NCBI GenBank assembly: GCA_949752745.1
Contig: OX457024.1
Location: forward strand, 108,492,287 to 108,556,286
Direction of reading: 5' to 3'
Length of the DNA stretch: 64,000 nt
From: Protula sp. h YS-2021
Lineage: Eukaryota > Annelida > Polychaeta > Sabellida > Serpulidae
A program made the position numbers and the translations under genes. This document shows, in pieces, positions 8,409 to 32,019 of this stretch. A model generated the notes under the pieces. The model saw only the letters and a program-made list of their open reading frames with translations. It ran no database searches and had not been told where the DNA came from. How positions within the stretch are numbered: the first letter of the stretch is position 1; each line of letters starts with the position of its first letter.

Positions 8409-9029
8409 TCAAAAAGGTGATGCCGTTAGCGAACCACACTCGATACAGAAGTTGTCTGGTTCACACATCTTACAATTGTACTTGTGACAGTGACAATCAT
8501 AATCACTGGCATATCCACAAGCGCCGCAATATTCACACTTAAGTTCAAGCTGATTTTCCACGTTCATATTCTCCAATCGCACTTCAGCCAGTCTCTCCTT
8601 GGATAGTTTCGATACCTTCATCCGATTATCCTTTAGCAGTTTGACAGGAGTTTTCTTCCCGTGGCATTCAGTACATGGCAATGAGGTTGAGGTTATGCTA
8701 TGGATTTCCTGAAGCAATGTCTCCCATTCACCGTCATTCATGTTGATGTAACGCGTATATTTTTTCCCTTCAAACAGCGATGTGCGCACAAAACTCACAT
8801 AGCGCATATCTTGGTATGAAATGACTTCAAGCCACTTCGTTTCTGTTAAGTACAGTTTGAAGCCAATGTTGCGTAATCTTGCCAAGTTCTGCAACACAAT
8901 CTTCCACAAGGATGGTGATAAAGCAAGCCATCTCTCTCCACGTGTGATGCGAAGAAATGGCCCAAATTCTCCATGCTCCACAGTAATGGTTAAGTTAGCA
9001 CTAATTTTAAAGCTGCTTGTCTTCTCCAT
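8409..9029 (-). CDS. PC4-like repeat protein with C-terminal zinc ribbon, 206 aa (element A)
   Basis: The start at 9029 is chosen because a TATA box lies at 9064-9072 on the same strand; the longer in-frame ATG at 9077 would be upstream of it. Two PC4-like units are visible: TITVEHGEFGPFLRITRG...SPSLWKIVL and LEVISYQDMRYVSFVRT...MNDGEWETLL. The C-terminal third has many Cys/His (CEYCGACGY, CHCHKYNCKMCEP, CIECG), probably binding two or three zinc ions. The architecture suggests a nucleic-acid binding regulator (inference). Confidence 0.6.
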   Translation of the reverse strand: MEKTSSFKISANLTITVEHGEFGPFLRITRGERWLALSPSLWKIVLQNLARLRNIGFKLYLTETKWLEVISYQDMRYVSFVRTSLFEGKKYTRYINMNDGEWETLLQEIHSITSTSLPCTECHGKKTPVKLLKDNRMKVSKLSKERLAEVRLENMNVENQLELKCEYCGACGYASDYDCHCHKYNCKMCEPDNFCIECGSLTASPF

Positions 9030-9063
9030 GGCTGCACAATGTAATGATGACTTTGAGTCCACT

Positions 9064-9072
9064 CCTTTTATA
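9064..9072 (-). promoter_or_regulatory. TATA box for the zinc-ribbon gene
   Basis: TATAAAAGG on the minus strand about 35 bases upstream of the ATG at 9029. It sits inside the 3' end of the neighbouring 148-aa gene, as promoters do in compact viral genomes. A matching TATAAAAGG stands at 51,319-51,340 in element B. Confidence 0.55.
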
Positions 9073-9514
9073 CCCAACTATCTGCTGAGTCAGCTCCGTT
9101 TTCAAACATCTTGCAAAGCTTTGAATTCACTTCAACTCGTCCATGGTTGAATCGAACAAGGTCTGATACATTCGTCGTCAATGGAAGGTCATCATCATAA
9201 TGTAAAATAATTCTATAAGCTACATCTAACATGAGTTCAGCTGCCCAAATTGTATTGGCGTTGATAAATGCCGATTCAATGTCATAGGTGTTTCCTGGTA
9301 AATTCAGGTCTTCACATTCCCTCAGAAATGAGTGGATGAAACGATCTCTTGGAATTGCCATTCCAGTCGCTTCCCAATGTAGATGCAAATTCTTCACTTG
9401 TAAAATGCAATACCGTTCAAATTTAGGAAGTAATGAAAACACATAGTCAGTATAGTTCACTTGGAAGACCTCATGCAATGTCTCTATACGTCTGTGAAGA
9501 AGGGATGTTGACAT
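9068..9514 (-). CDS. Accessory helical protein of the YVDYML family, 148 aa (element A)
   Basis: Larger paralogue of the 93-aa protein at 8,071. Conserved parts are a NYTDYVFSLLP start, VKNLHLHWEA, FLRECEDL and an Ala-rich helix with WAAELMLD. The C-terminus has a NVSDLVRFNHGRVEVN block shared with the element B copy at 51,393. No catalytic motif is visible. A TATA-like GGTATAAA lies at about 9,572-9,579 upstream. Confidence 0.5.
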   Translation of the reverse strand: MSTSLLHRRIETLHEVFQVNYTDYVFSLLPKFERYCILQVKNLHLHWEATGMAIPRDRFIHSFLRECEDLNLPGNTYDIESAFINANTIWAAELMLDVAYRIILHYDDDLPLTTNVSDLVRFNHGRVEVNSKLCKMFENGADSADSWV

Positions 9515-9799
9515 TGTTTACTCACGCAATCCACCACGTGAAATGACAATATATGTTATCGCTCATCCCATTTATACCTTCCAGGTTTTCCCGTCTTCCA
9601 AGTTCCTTGTCAGAATAAAAAAAAAAACTTACTTACTGTGGATCTAACACTTCGGGGGTGGGGGGGGGGGGGGTTGTTCACACGGCGGCTACCCATTCGA
9701 GCACACCTTGTGACTGTTTGACATTCGAACACATGTTTAAATGACACATTCAGCTGTTTCAATCGTACAGTGCAAAAAAAAAAATTTACAATTTTCCTT
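9515..9799. other. G-tract and spacer; no gene seen
   Basis: Contains a long G run near 9,656-9,674 and A-rich tracts. The stretch from about 9,689 to 9,750 is loosely repeated in direct orientation at 11,218-11,250 (ACACAT-TT--ATGACRC pattern), so the gene between may have been duplicated or inserted as a unit. Confidence 0.35.
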
Positions 9800-10330
9800 T
9801 GTTACAAGTAACAAAGACGGGTGTGACAAATATTTCTGCTAACCGACACAGGTATCTGGGAGGAAATTTAATTGCTCACCACGCGGTGAGTCTTTGTTCT
9901 AGCCGTCTGTCCACACATCACAGGCCTCTCACAGTCACGTCTTGTCACATTTTCTCAAAGCATAGAGTTTAAAGAGGAATTGAAAAAGAAATATCTCTTC
10001 ACTGAGGTTGTCATCTGTCTCTTTGGAAAAAAAAAGGGATGCTCACGTCTTTGAATGAAACATGCACCTGTTTCTTTGTCACAAGTAGCAAAGATGCGGC
10101 AGGTTTCTACTAACTCATGCAGACATCTGCGAGGTGGTTGAGAGGTTTAATTGCTTGTCACGCGGTGAGCCTTTATTCTATTGTTCTAGCTACACATATA
10201 TATACGGCTCACATGACTGACTTCTCACACTCAAACTCATAATAACATGGAATTTAAAGACAGCTTTTTTTAACGCTGAACGTAAGCAAAAATATCTGCT
10301 TACAGATGAAGATATTCTCCTCTTTGAGGA
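9800..10330 (+). repeat. Diverged tandem duplication of a gene's promoter and 5' end
   Basis: Block 1 (about 9,800-10,030) and block 2 (about 10,075-10,330) share, in the same order, a CACAAGTARCAAAGA element, a TTTAATTGCT..CACGCGGTGAG element, a stretch of TCTCACA, and the start of a coding sequence (A-GAGTTTAAAGA / ATGGAATTTAAAGA). In block 1 the ATG is ATA and the gene stops after about 20 codons. Only block 2 leads into a long coding region. Confidence 0.6.
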
Positions 10331-11099
10331 GATATATGAAGACTATGAAATACATAAATTGGAGATGCTTAGAAAAAGGCGAAGTATGAGGAATGAACAT
10401 TATAGATTTGGAAAGGCGGCGGTGGCTTGTAAAAGACGGAGAGAATCCTCTCAAAAAGCCGTCGTCGACCTGCTACCAAGTGTGAACAGCAAGCCGACCA
10501 CCGTAAGCAAGATAGCTGCTAGCTCGTCACAGCCAGACGCTGTCAGCTCACCACAGCCAGACGCTGTCAGCTCGCCACAGACAGACGCTGTCAGCTCCCC
10601 ACAGCCAGACGCTGTCAGCTCGCCACAGCCAGACGCTGTCAGCTCGCCACAGCCAGACGCTGTTAGCTCCCCACAGCCAGGCGCTGTCAGCTCGCCACAG
10701 CCAGGCGCTGTCAGCTCGCCACAGCCAGACGCTGTCAGCTCGCCACAGACAGACGCTGTCAGCTTGCCACAGCCAGACGCTGTCAGCTCGCCACAGCCAG
10801 ACGCTGTCAGCTTGCCACAGCCAGACGCTGTCAGCTTGCCACAGCCAGACGTGAGCTTGCAAAATACGACGGAAGATGATTTGGAAGAACTGCTTCTGTA
10901 CCTGGGTTCACGTAATGAGCTGTGCAAGTTCTGTGGTGTTTCCATACCACAGATGACTGGCAAGAGTGAGCATGAGAAAGTGTGCTCAAAGGCCTTGAAA
11001 AAAGACACACACTATTGCTCAGTTCGACGCATTCTTATCACGTCGTCGGCAACTGCCGTTGCTGCTCACAAGCGGAAGTGTAGCTGCACCAAACACTGA
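10247..11099 (+). pseudogene. Repeat protein with SSPQPDAV repeats and Cys/His zinc-binding tail
   Basis: The ATG at 10,247 follows a TATATATATA stretch, but a run of seven T at 10,265-10,271 puts the following sequence out of frame. The long frame is open to the stop at 11,099 (246 codons from 10,359). The product has a Lys/Arg-rich helical start, fourteen 8-residue repeats (SSPQPDAV type; Thr, Gly or Leu variants) at about 10,519-10,855, and a C2HC-like finger (CKFC...HEKVC) with further Cys/His. Not recognised. It could be an accessory gene of Maverick A or of a separate element. The T run could also be a sequencing error. Confidence 0.5.
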
Positions 11100-11114
11100 G
11101 GAGCTTAGCCTCCT

Positions 11115-11135
11115 GGCTACCCTTTTAGGGTAGCC
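11115..11135 (+). promoter_or_regulatory. Strong 3' hairpin after the repeat-protein gene
   Basis: A perfect 9-bp stem (GGCTACCCT) with a TTT loop starts 15 bases after the stop codon. In overall shape it recalls the stem-loop that ends replication-dependent histone mRNAs, but the stem is longer and the loop is different. It might stabilise or end the transcript (inference). Confidence 0.5.
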
Positions 11136-11139
11136 GCCA

Positions 11140-11904
11140 TATATTACGAAATAAGCGCTGATTTGTGCCATGGTGTGTGTGTGTGTATGTGTGTGCGCGG
11201 AGATTTAAAAGGGGGGTGCTACTCATTTGAACACATATTTGGATGACGCGTGTGGTTGTTTTTTTTTTCTTTGATTACAACTACGAATTCTAACATATTT
11301 CTGCATAAAGAAATTAGGTAGAGTGACTTACGTGATTCACATAGATAAGCTTTTTTTTTCTTTTTATCCTCGTTCATTTCCTGCATATTGTGCTTGATGT
11401 TACTAACTTGATTAGAATGTATTCCATTATTGTTGCCTGCCATATTTTTAAATACTTCGAAAGGAGTTTACTTGTCAAGTACATATAAGTACAAATAAAT
11501 ATGCGTAAAGGTTTATGTCATGAGGCTGTGTGACTAATGTAAACAGAGGTTTGCCTAACAAAAACATACTAAATCATTCCCCTATTCCACGTAACTGATA
11601 AAAAGTCTGTACTTATTTATGCCAAGGCCATCTGCCGCTAACACTTTATGCGTCTGTTGTGTATAGAATAGGTATATCTAGGCCAACTGTCACTTCACGC
11701 GTATTGCCTCACATAATGACTTGAAATTTGACCTGGAAAAACTAGAGTGATTTCTTTTTTCAAATAGCTGAAACATACACTTCAAAAAAAAAAAAAAAAA
11801 AAGATTAAAAAAGTAGGGGGAAAAAGAGTTTTCTACGCCAGTCAGAAAATCCTTTCCTAAAAAAAAAAAAAAGAAAAAAAAAATTTCTAAACATTCGTGA
11901 AGAT
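11140..11904. other. Intergenic or intronic sequence; no gene seen
   Basis: Holds a short GT microsatellite (about 11,177-11,196) and several A/T homopolymers (11,258, 11,349, 11,784, 11,862). No open frame with protein-like features and no clear repeat beyond these. Confidence 0.4.
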
Positions 11905-12530
11905 GGTTTTATAGGCGGGGGGGGGGGGTCCTCAAAACCAAAGTTGCTTAGAATTGTCTGAAACGGATAACTATGCTGAAATCACAAAATTTTCTCAGCC
12001 CGGGGGGGGGGTCCTCAAAACCAAAGTTGCTTAGAATTGTCTGAAACGGATAACTATGCTGAAATCACAAAATTTTCTCAGCCCGGGGAGGGGGGGGGTC
12101 CTCAAAACCAAAGTTGCTTAGAATTGTCTGAAACGGATAACTATGCTGTAATCACAAAATTTTCTCAGTCCGGGGGGGTCCTCAAAACCAAAGTTGCTTA
12201 GAATCGTCTGAAATGGATAACTATGCCAAAATTGCAAAAATTTTCTTAGGCCGGGAGGGGGGGGGGGTCCTCAAAACCGAAGTTGTTCAGAATCGTCTGA
12301 AATGGATAACTATGCTGAAATCACAAAATTTTCTCAGCCGGTGGGGGGGGGGGGGGGGTCCTCAAAACCAAAGTTGCTTAGAATCTTCTGAAACGGATAA
12401 CTATGCTGAAATCACAAAATTTTGTTAGGCCGGGGGGGGGGTCCTCAAAATTTCTTACCGGTGACAGTCGACCCCTAGGGGGGGGGGTCCTCACCTCTGA
12501 CAGTTGACCCCTAGGGGGGGGGTGTTCCAG
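11905..12530 (+). repeat. G-rich satellite, ~80-bp units, about seven copies
   Basis: Each unit has a run of 7-17 G, then GGTCCTCAAAACC, then a ~55-base block ending in CACAAAATTTTCTCAG or a close variant. The last part (12,430-12,530) degenerates to G runs joined by TCCTCA and GACAGT. The G tracts could fold as quadruplexes. Open frames over it are artefacts of the repeat. Confidence 0.75.
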
Positions 12531-12544
12531 AACTGTCGTTTTCC

Positions 12545-13283
12545 TACTACTACTATCCTCTCTCTGTGACGAAGTTACATCACATAAAAAGGACCAAAAG
12601 ACCCTTTTCAAAGCGATGAATAGGATAATGCACCGCGAAAGGGCGAATCCTCTCCCTGATCATTCTTCGCCTTCCGAACTTTAGTGATTATTTTAGAGAC
12701 GAAGTCGATTGTATTCAAAAATGTTTTAGTGATAGCATTAATACCTCTGCAGTGTTTTCTAGCCAAAAGAGTGGCATACCACAGGTATGATGTTAGAATA
12801 TCCTCTCTCTGTGACGAAGTTACATCACATGAAAAGGACCAAAAGGCCCTTTTCAAATGATGCACCGCGAAAGTGCGAATCGTCTCCCTGATCATTCTTC
12901 GCCTTCCGAACTTGCGAACAATTTTAGTGATTATTTTAGAGACGAAGTCGATTGTATTCAAAAATGTTTTAGTGATAGCATTAATACCTCTGCAGTGTTT
13001 TCTAGCCAAAAGAGTGGCATACCACAGGTATGATGTTAGAATATCCTCTCTCTGTGACGAAGTTACATCACATGAAAAGGACCAAAAGACCCTTTTCAAA
13101 GCGATGAATAGGATAATGCACCGCGAAAGGGGGAATCCTCTCCCTGATCATTCTTCGCCTTCCGAACTTTAGTGATTATTTTAGAGACGAAGTCGATTGT
13201 ATTCAAAAATGTTTTAGTGATAGCATTAATATCTCTGCAGTGTTTTCTAGCCAAAAGAGTGGCATACCACAGGTATGATGTTA
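12545..13283 (+). repeat. Triplicated fragment of a LINE ORF2
   Basis: Three tandem copies of about 235-250 bp (about 12,545-12,800, 12,801-13,040, 13,041-13,283). Read on the plus strand they encode the spacer between endonuclease and reverse transcriptase of a CR1-like LINE (LFKAMNRIMHRER..., then the SDYFRDEVD-type segment). The copies differ by small deletions: the first and third lack a 15-base segment present in the second, and the second lacks part of the AAAGCGATG... segment. The third copy ends about 165 bases before the first visible ABC transporter exon. Confidence 0.65.
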
Positions 13284-13448
13284 GAATATATATTTTTAAA
13301 ATATTCCCCTGTGTTACTGTTCACATTGGCATCAGTTGATAAGCATGCATTTTCTCGTAGTATGTTTATTTCTCTGTTAAATAATCAGCTGATTCAGAGA
13401 CAGAAATCAATTGCAGCTAAACTGTTTTTAATTTCACATCCATTACAG

Positions 13449-26094
<12,646 letters not shown>

Positions 26095-27879
26095 CAAATT
26101 GGTCATTATGCATAAAAACATGAAAATTAAAACTTTGTTGAACAAAGGCTTTATGTAGTGTTTGTTATTGTATGACTCCTTATTGAGAATTTTTGCCATA
26201 TTAATGTGTTCAAGGTATCTGCGATTATTGTTCAGCCATAAAATGATCGATCTATTATTTATCTGTTTTGTTTCCCTGAACATTAGTTATAATAAATGAA
26301 ATAAAAGAGTGAAAATGATTTGTTATTATTGGCTATTCATGGTGAAAATGGGTTGCGGCTATCAAAGTAAACATGCATGATATCACTTCTTTATTCTTTT
26401 TGTGAGGTAGATGTTAGTGAGAGAGGGCGTCAAATGCAGTTTCAGTATTAACTTAAACAAATATTTTACTGTCTTATACTAAAACTTATCTAATGATTTT
26501 AGCAGTCATAGCTAAGTTTAAAATGATATAATCTATTTTAAATAAATTGGAATCTTAGCTTAATAACGTATGTGTTAAAATATGATACACATTTAGATTT
26601 AGAAGGTACATATTAGGAATGCCCTATGATCCAATCCATCGATCGATTACTTCGACTGCATATAATTCTTAATTGCAGTTAAGTACACAGACCCTAACTT
26701 GACTGATATAATTCTTAATTGCAGTTAAGTACACAGACCCTGACTTGACTGATAACGACATTTGTTTTGTATCAAAATTGCAAATCTATAATCAGCAGTT
26801 ATAAAATAAAGGCCATTTGAAAGACAAATAGCTAATCACAGCCAATGACCAGGCAGATCGTTTCTCTTATTTGCGTAACTACAATGCAATTCATTTATGA
26901 TCAATGCGCAAGGTTTCTAATATCATATATTTAACATGCAATTAGTATTTAAATAGCTATTTCAGTATTTTCATAAAATCAGAAATATTCATCTGCACTT
27001 TACCGGCAAACCGAACGATGCACATTATATTTATCTAACAGATGAATCGAGAATATCAAGGCATGTTTTAGTGTTTTGCATTGCTGAAGAAAAATATACT
27101 TTGGAAATATCCACTTATCCATTGAACCCAGTACATAATGGGAAAATCCATCAATTTAGCAAAATGTGATAGCAAATATATCTTAAGAGAAAAGTATAGG
27201 GCAAGGCTTTTTTAAATCGGCCAGTTTTGTTCATTGGCAACAATTTTTAATATTACAAAACAAAACTACACATAATATATCAATTCTTTATCTTCAGACT
27301 TAGGTAAATGCAAAAACACTTTAATGACATTTTTCAACAGTTAGCTTATAAGATGGCTTAGTAAACAAAAATATGAAGTGACTGAGGTTCTTTAATAAGG
27401 TACTGTTTTATTGGATTTTTTCAATAAATTTTATGAATTTAATCATTCTGCTGGTCTTAAGACATAAAAGAAATATCAGGGATTTCATTTTTTGTCATTC
27501 TTAATTTCCAGTATATTTATAAATATACAGACATTTTAAATGCATGTAACACGATTTGGTATTGGTAGATGAATACGTGGATAAGGTCGGCTGCGAAAGT
27601 TGACACTTATAAATTCGACCAACCTTTAAAAAAATAATAATATATAACAAATTACTACTGAATAACCAAATCCTAACAAAAAAGCAAAAAAGAATAAGTT
27701 ACAATCAATTGGTGAATTTAGTAAGTTACAATAACTTTGTGAAATTTAATAAAGTATGTGTTTGAATATGGAGGCTAAAGTGCTCTAAGCTCAAATTACC
27801 ACCAGAGTTACATCTTAATCGGAACATGGATAAGTGATACATTGCTTTATTAATATGACTGGATAACACATTGTTTGTA
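26095..27879. other. Intergenic region; no gene seen
   Basis: AT-rich. One ~46-bp tandem pair lies near 26,660-26,755 (TTCTTAATTGCAGTTAAGTA core). Otherwise no open frame with protein-like features, RNA gene or clear element. Confidence 0.5.
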
Positions 27880-30800
27880 TTGTTTTTTTAATTCATTCAA
27901 TGAACGACTGTTTGCAATACTTTCGTCCACACTGTTCTACAATCTGACACCAACTTATGAGATGCAAATTATTTTTTGTCCTTTTGTATTTGACTAGAAA
28001 TTTACCAGCTTGCCTTGTACGCCCTACATTTATATCAAATAACTTGATAACCTGACAGGTAACATATTGAATTTTGCTTTGAACATTACAATGCAACTAG
28101 ACATATTAACAATATCAGTGAACCTCAATAATGTATTTTTAAAGGTTATACCAGAATGAGCCCTGAAATCTCCGTGGTCAATTATTCTTACCGCTTTCTT
28201 TTGCAAAATAACTATATTTCTTGTATTCAAATAATAATAATATTAGCCCATAGCTCGCAACAGTAATTTATGTACGGCTATATTAACGCACAATATAAGG
28301 AATATAAAGCAGATTTGTCTAATAAATATTTAACTTTATACATAATAGAAATATGTTTCGTAATTTTATTTTTCACATGCTTAATTTGTTCTTTCCAGGA
28401 CAACTTGCTGTCGATATATACGCCCACGAATTTTGAAGTGAAAACCCTTTCAATTGGTGAGCCATTAACTTGTACTGAACATTCGTGACATTCGGTGCAT
28501 TTGAGAATACCCATAAAATTAGTTTTGGAGACATTTAATGATAGTTTGTTAAAACAAAATCATATATCTAGACTTAATAATTCATTAGAAAGGACATGAC
28601 GCATTTCTTTCATCACCTGTATAAAAATATCGTCCGCGAAAAGCATGAATTTTAAGATATTCGACACATTGTGAAGATCTTTTATACATAACAAGAACAG
28701 AGTAGGACCCATTATATAAAACATCATTTTTATTTACAAATTCAATTAGCCTATTATTAAACAATTTCTCCAAAACTGTAGAAAACTGGGGCAATAAAGA
28801 AACTGGTCGATAGTTAGTGTGTGTTTGGGAATCACCAGATTTGAACAAAGGTATTATTTTAGCAACTTTTAACTTATCAGGAAAGATACTTCTTGCAAAT
28901 GACTTGTTGCAAAATTTCAGCAAACAGCTCTGCAATAGTTTCACTTATTTTCTTTACACAGTTGCCATATTAAGACCATTATAATCACATCAAACTTTAT
29001 TATCACAATCAGATATTATTTTAAGTATTTCTTGCTCATATGTGGATTTAAAAAACATTGAATTCGAGGGATTAAAATTGAATTAAATCCATTAGCAATC
29101 TCAGAGTGGTAGGTCATCTTTTTATTATTTACATTGAAATAAATATTGTGAATTTACCAGGCCCTTTCTTATACATTTGTTGATGGTTTGCCAGGTTTTT
29201 TTCATGTCATTTTTATGATATTCCAACATTCCATTATAACACATTTGTTCTGCTGCACGCAATACAGATTTATTTCGGTATTTTTTATACCTAACTTTAC
29301 TACTATCTGTTTTTTAATTTAACTGACATCCAATATAAAAATCGGCGTTTTTGGTGGCATTTATAAGGCTATTAGTTACCCAAGGTTTTTTACGTCATGT
29401 TTATTAAGTTAAACACGTATAACTAATCAATGTTCATCATAACATTTTATGATTGTATTTATAAGCGAATCGTAACAGGAATTTACATCATCTTTTGTCA
29501 CAGTATCTAACCAGTCTAACTTTTCTAAGTCCCCGATAAAACTAATAATATTGCTATGTTTTACCACACACTATTGGGTATAAGTGACCTTTGCATTTCG
29601 GTTAACCGTATAGCTACAAGACAGAAATACAGGAAGGCGATCGGTAATATCACACATAAGAACACCACTTTTCACGTCTAAGTCACATTCATTTGTGAAA
29701 ATATCAATTAAAGTGTTTGTTTATTCATTTATTCTTGTAGGCTTTGCAATGGTAGGTGACAGATCAAAACTATACATTAAATCAATGAAAAAATCGACTT
29801 TGAACCAGACTCACAATAAACAAGTTAACGTTATAATCCCCACAAACATAAATATCCTTTTTTAAATATTTTCAATGATAACTCCACTCCTTATTGAAAC
29901 ATTCAATATCTGTGTTGGGCGGTCTATATAACGCACAAACGGACACTTTTTTTATTTTGATTAATTTGTATTTCGACACCAACACTGTCCAGTACATTGT
30001 CATTACTTACGCTCGCCTTTTTCAACTGCACTTGTTTAGACGATTCTTTAACATGTAACGCCACACTCTCTAACCTCTTATTTTTCCTCGACCGAAAATA
30101 TGAACTGTAGCCTGGGAAAGAAGATTAATCAAAAGAGTTGTCAGCATCTAGCCCTGTTTCTGAAAAAGAGATCATATCAAAGTTTACAGATAGACCATTT
30201 AAAAATCAACTATGCTGTCACAATTTGCATTAAAACTCCTTGAATTGAAATGTATAATATTTAGACCATTTTGTTTAAATTTACTGTTAAACTTCTCTTC
30301 CAAATAATAACAACAGTTCGTGTTAATTCTGTTATAGAAGTTATTTTCAGGATCGATATCATTATCAAAGTAAATTTCTTTATCTGAATAATTAAACACT
30401 TAATAATTAATTTCTCTACACTACAGAAACAATTCCAGAATCGTATCAGTAACATCCTGAAGTTCGGCTATCAGAGCTTCATTTGTAAGACATGAAAAAG
30501 GAAAAACATTAGGTACACACGATGAATAAAACCACTTAGAGTTAGATTCACTTAAACCAGTAAAATGGCAAGAGAAGATCGCAGCGCACTCTCTATGGAA
30601 GCACTTGGAGCAAAACTCGCATTGAATGGCGTTCAAATTAATGTTTTTATTGCATTTACTACAGGGTTAAAATACGTTTGCGATGTCCCTTGTTCGAATC
30701 CAGATGTAACTTCTGCAACATTCGCTGTATCACGTTTTCTGGTGATGTCTTTGAGGTCGCTCATACTCATTACCACAATAGTCTTTTTCTCAGCATCTGA

Positions 30801-31589
30801 GGCGCCCACAGTCCTTGCAAAAACTTTGCAGTTCTAGGTCCAGGTATCAGGAATTGACCCTCTTTGCTTCAGCTGTCTCACTTCATAGGCTAGTTTTGCA
30901 TCTCGTTCAGATAACTGTTCACTTATGTACACTGATTGTTTTAGGCCCTTCAGTAACTTTCATTTCCTCATCACGGCTTCTTTGGTTTGTCTCGACACAA
31001 ACTTTACAACACTGTCACGTTTGTTCAGGAAGTGAACGGATTAGATGTCACTTGGGTTTACTGCAACACCCAGTTCTTCATTAAACAAGTTCAGAGCCAT
31101 ATTTTGAGCTTTATTGGCTCCCTCCTCAGTCGGTTGCTCATGTCTGCTACTTTTGGCACAATCCACTGACGCTGCATACAAATGGGCGTTCAAACCACTC
31201 ATGGCAACATTATCTATCCAACTATACTGTTCCAGTTTATCTATGCGTTGTTCAAGCTAGTTTATGCGATTTCCAGACCTTCGTTTTTGATCTTCTAATT
31301 TTTTGTGATTTTTGAGAATTATTTTCAGTTTCTAATGTTTTAATCTGTGTTGCAAGGTCTTTCAAAAGATTATTCTGTTTTAGAACAGTTTTTTTACGAT
31401 ATCTAGGGTGTCCAGTTTATTTTCAATTGTTCTCTCTCGAATATCGGTCAATGCCTCGCTAACGTTTTCCACAGGCTGGGCTTGCATACTGGTCAAGGAG
31501 CTTGATTTGGATCAAGTTAGTACTGACATGGTATGGCATATTAACACATATGGAAGATGTTCTTCACTAAATTGCTTAACTATTTGTGA
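27880..31589 (-). mobile_element. Decayed non-LTR retrotransposon (CR1/L2-like LINE)
   Basis: Read on the minus strand. ORF1 starts near 31,485 (MQAQPVENVSEALT), with a coiled-coil segment and then a PHD-like Cys/His region near 30,840-30,421 (CEFCSKCFHREC). An endonuclease start follows near 30,265 (LNIIHFNSRSFNANCDSI), reverse-transcriptase blocks at 28,944-28,740 (NYRPVSLLPQF) and a C-terminal region at 28,514-27,893 (FVGVYIDSKLSW, LQKKAVRII, INVGRTRQAGKFLVKY). Many stops and frameshifts mean it is inactive. The exact clade is not assigned. Confidence 0.75.
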
Positions 31590-31595
31590 CCAAAT
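31590..31595 (+). repeat. Left target-site duplication of Maverick B (CCAAAT)
   Basis: CCAAAT directly before the AGTATGGGTATAATGGGCG end; the same six bases follow the right end at 53,837-53,842. Confidence 0.9.
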
Positions 31596-31644
31596 AGTAT
31601 GGGTATAATGGGCGCCTTAAAACAATATATAATGGGCGTATTAA

Positions 31645-31960
31645 AACAGTGACGTCATGAGTGTTTTAGTACGCCCATGGGTATACTAAAACAGTGACGT
31701 AATAATGACGTCATAATGACGTCAGAAAGGTGTGGTGGATCAGATTGATAGGTCTGAGCGCCCGCCCGTGCCAATGACTTCATAATGACATAATAATGAC
31801 ATCATTATGACGTTATGACGTCATGACGTCATATTGACATCATAATGACGTCATACTAAAGTAAGACTCTCCTAAGCAGCATAATCCTAACCCTAGGTCA
31901 CCTGTTATTCATCATGACGTCATTAGTCACGTGACCTGTCCGTCACGTGACCTGTCAATC
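31645..31960. promoter_or_regulatory. CRE/ATF palindrome cluster in the terminal repeat
   Basis: At least six perfect TGACGTCA sites and several one-mismatch versions stand within about 300 bp of the end, plus two GTCACGTGAC E-box palindromes near 31,927-31,955. The same cluster lies at 53,480-53,790 in the other TIR. TGACGTCA is the CREB/ATF site and CACGTG the bHLH-zip site; use by host factors is an inference. Confidence 0.6.
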
Positions 31961-32019
31961 ATGTGTCATGTGACTCCAACCGTATATGAGGAATGTATTC
32001 CCGATCATTAACCTTCCGA

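Larger units (their letters stand above)
1..9620. mobile_element. Maverick/Polinton (adintovirus-type) element A, partial
   Basis: The window opens in the last codons of a Maverick DNA polymerase and runs through the full right part of the element: four plus-strand small genes, then a convergent minus-strand block (protease, major capsid, pX-like, penton, small acylated protein, two unknowns, ATPase, integrase) and four minus-strand accessory genes. Gene order matches element B gene for gene apart from the B-specific insertion at 49,454-50,219. The left end lies outside the window. The right boundary is unresolved: the terminal repeat seen in element B was not found after 9,600. Because ABC transporter exons that begin mid-protein follow at 13,449, this copy probably sits in an intron of that gene (inference). 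Confidence 0.85.

Noticed and set aside
10451..11008. Reverse-strand proteins with CGELTASG or WLWRADSV repeats
   Set aside because: They are shadows of the SSPQPDAV coding repeat on the plus strand, which alone has a flanking promoter and a zinc-binding tail.
9515..11140. Right terminal repeat of Maverick A
   Set aside because: No match to the element B terminal repeat (AGTA end, TGACGTCA cluster, tRNA-like unit) was found here, so the boundary is left open.
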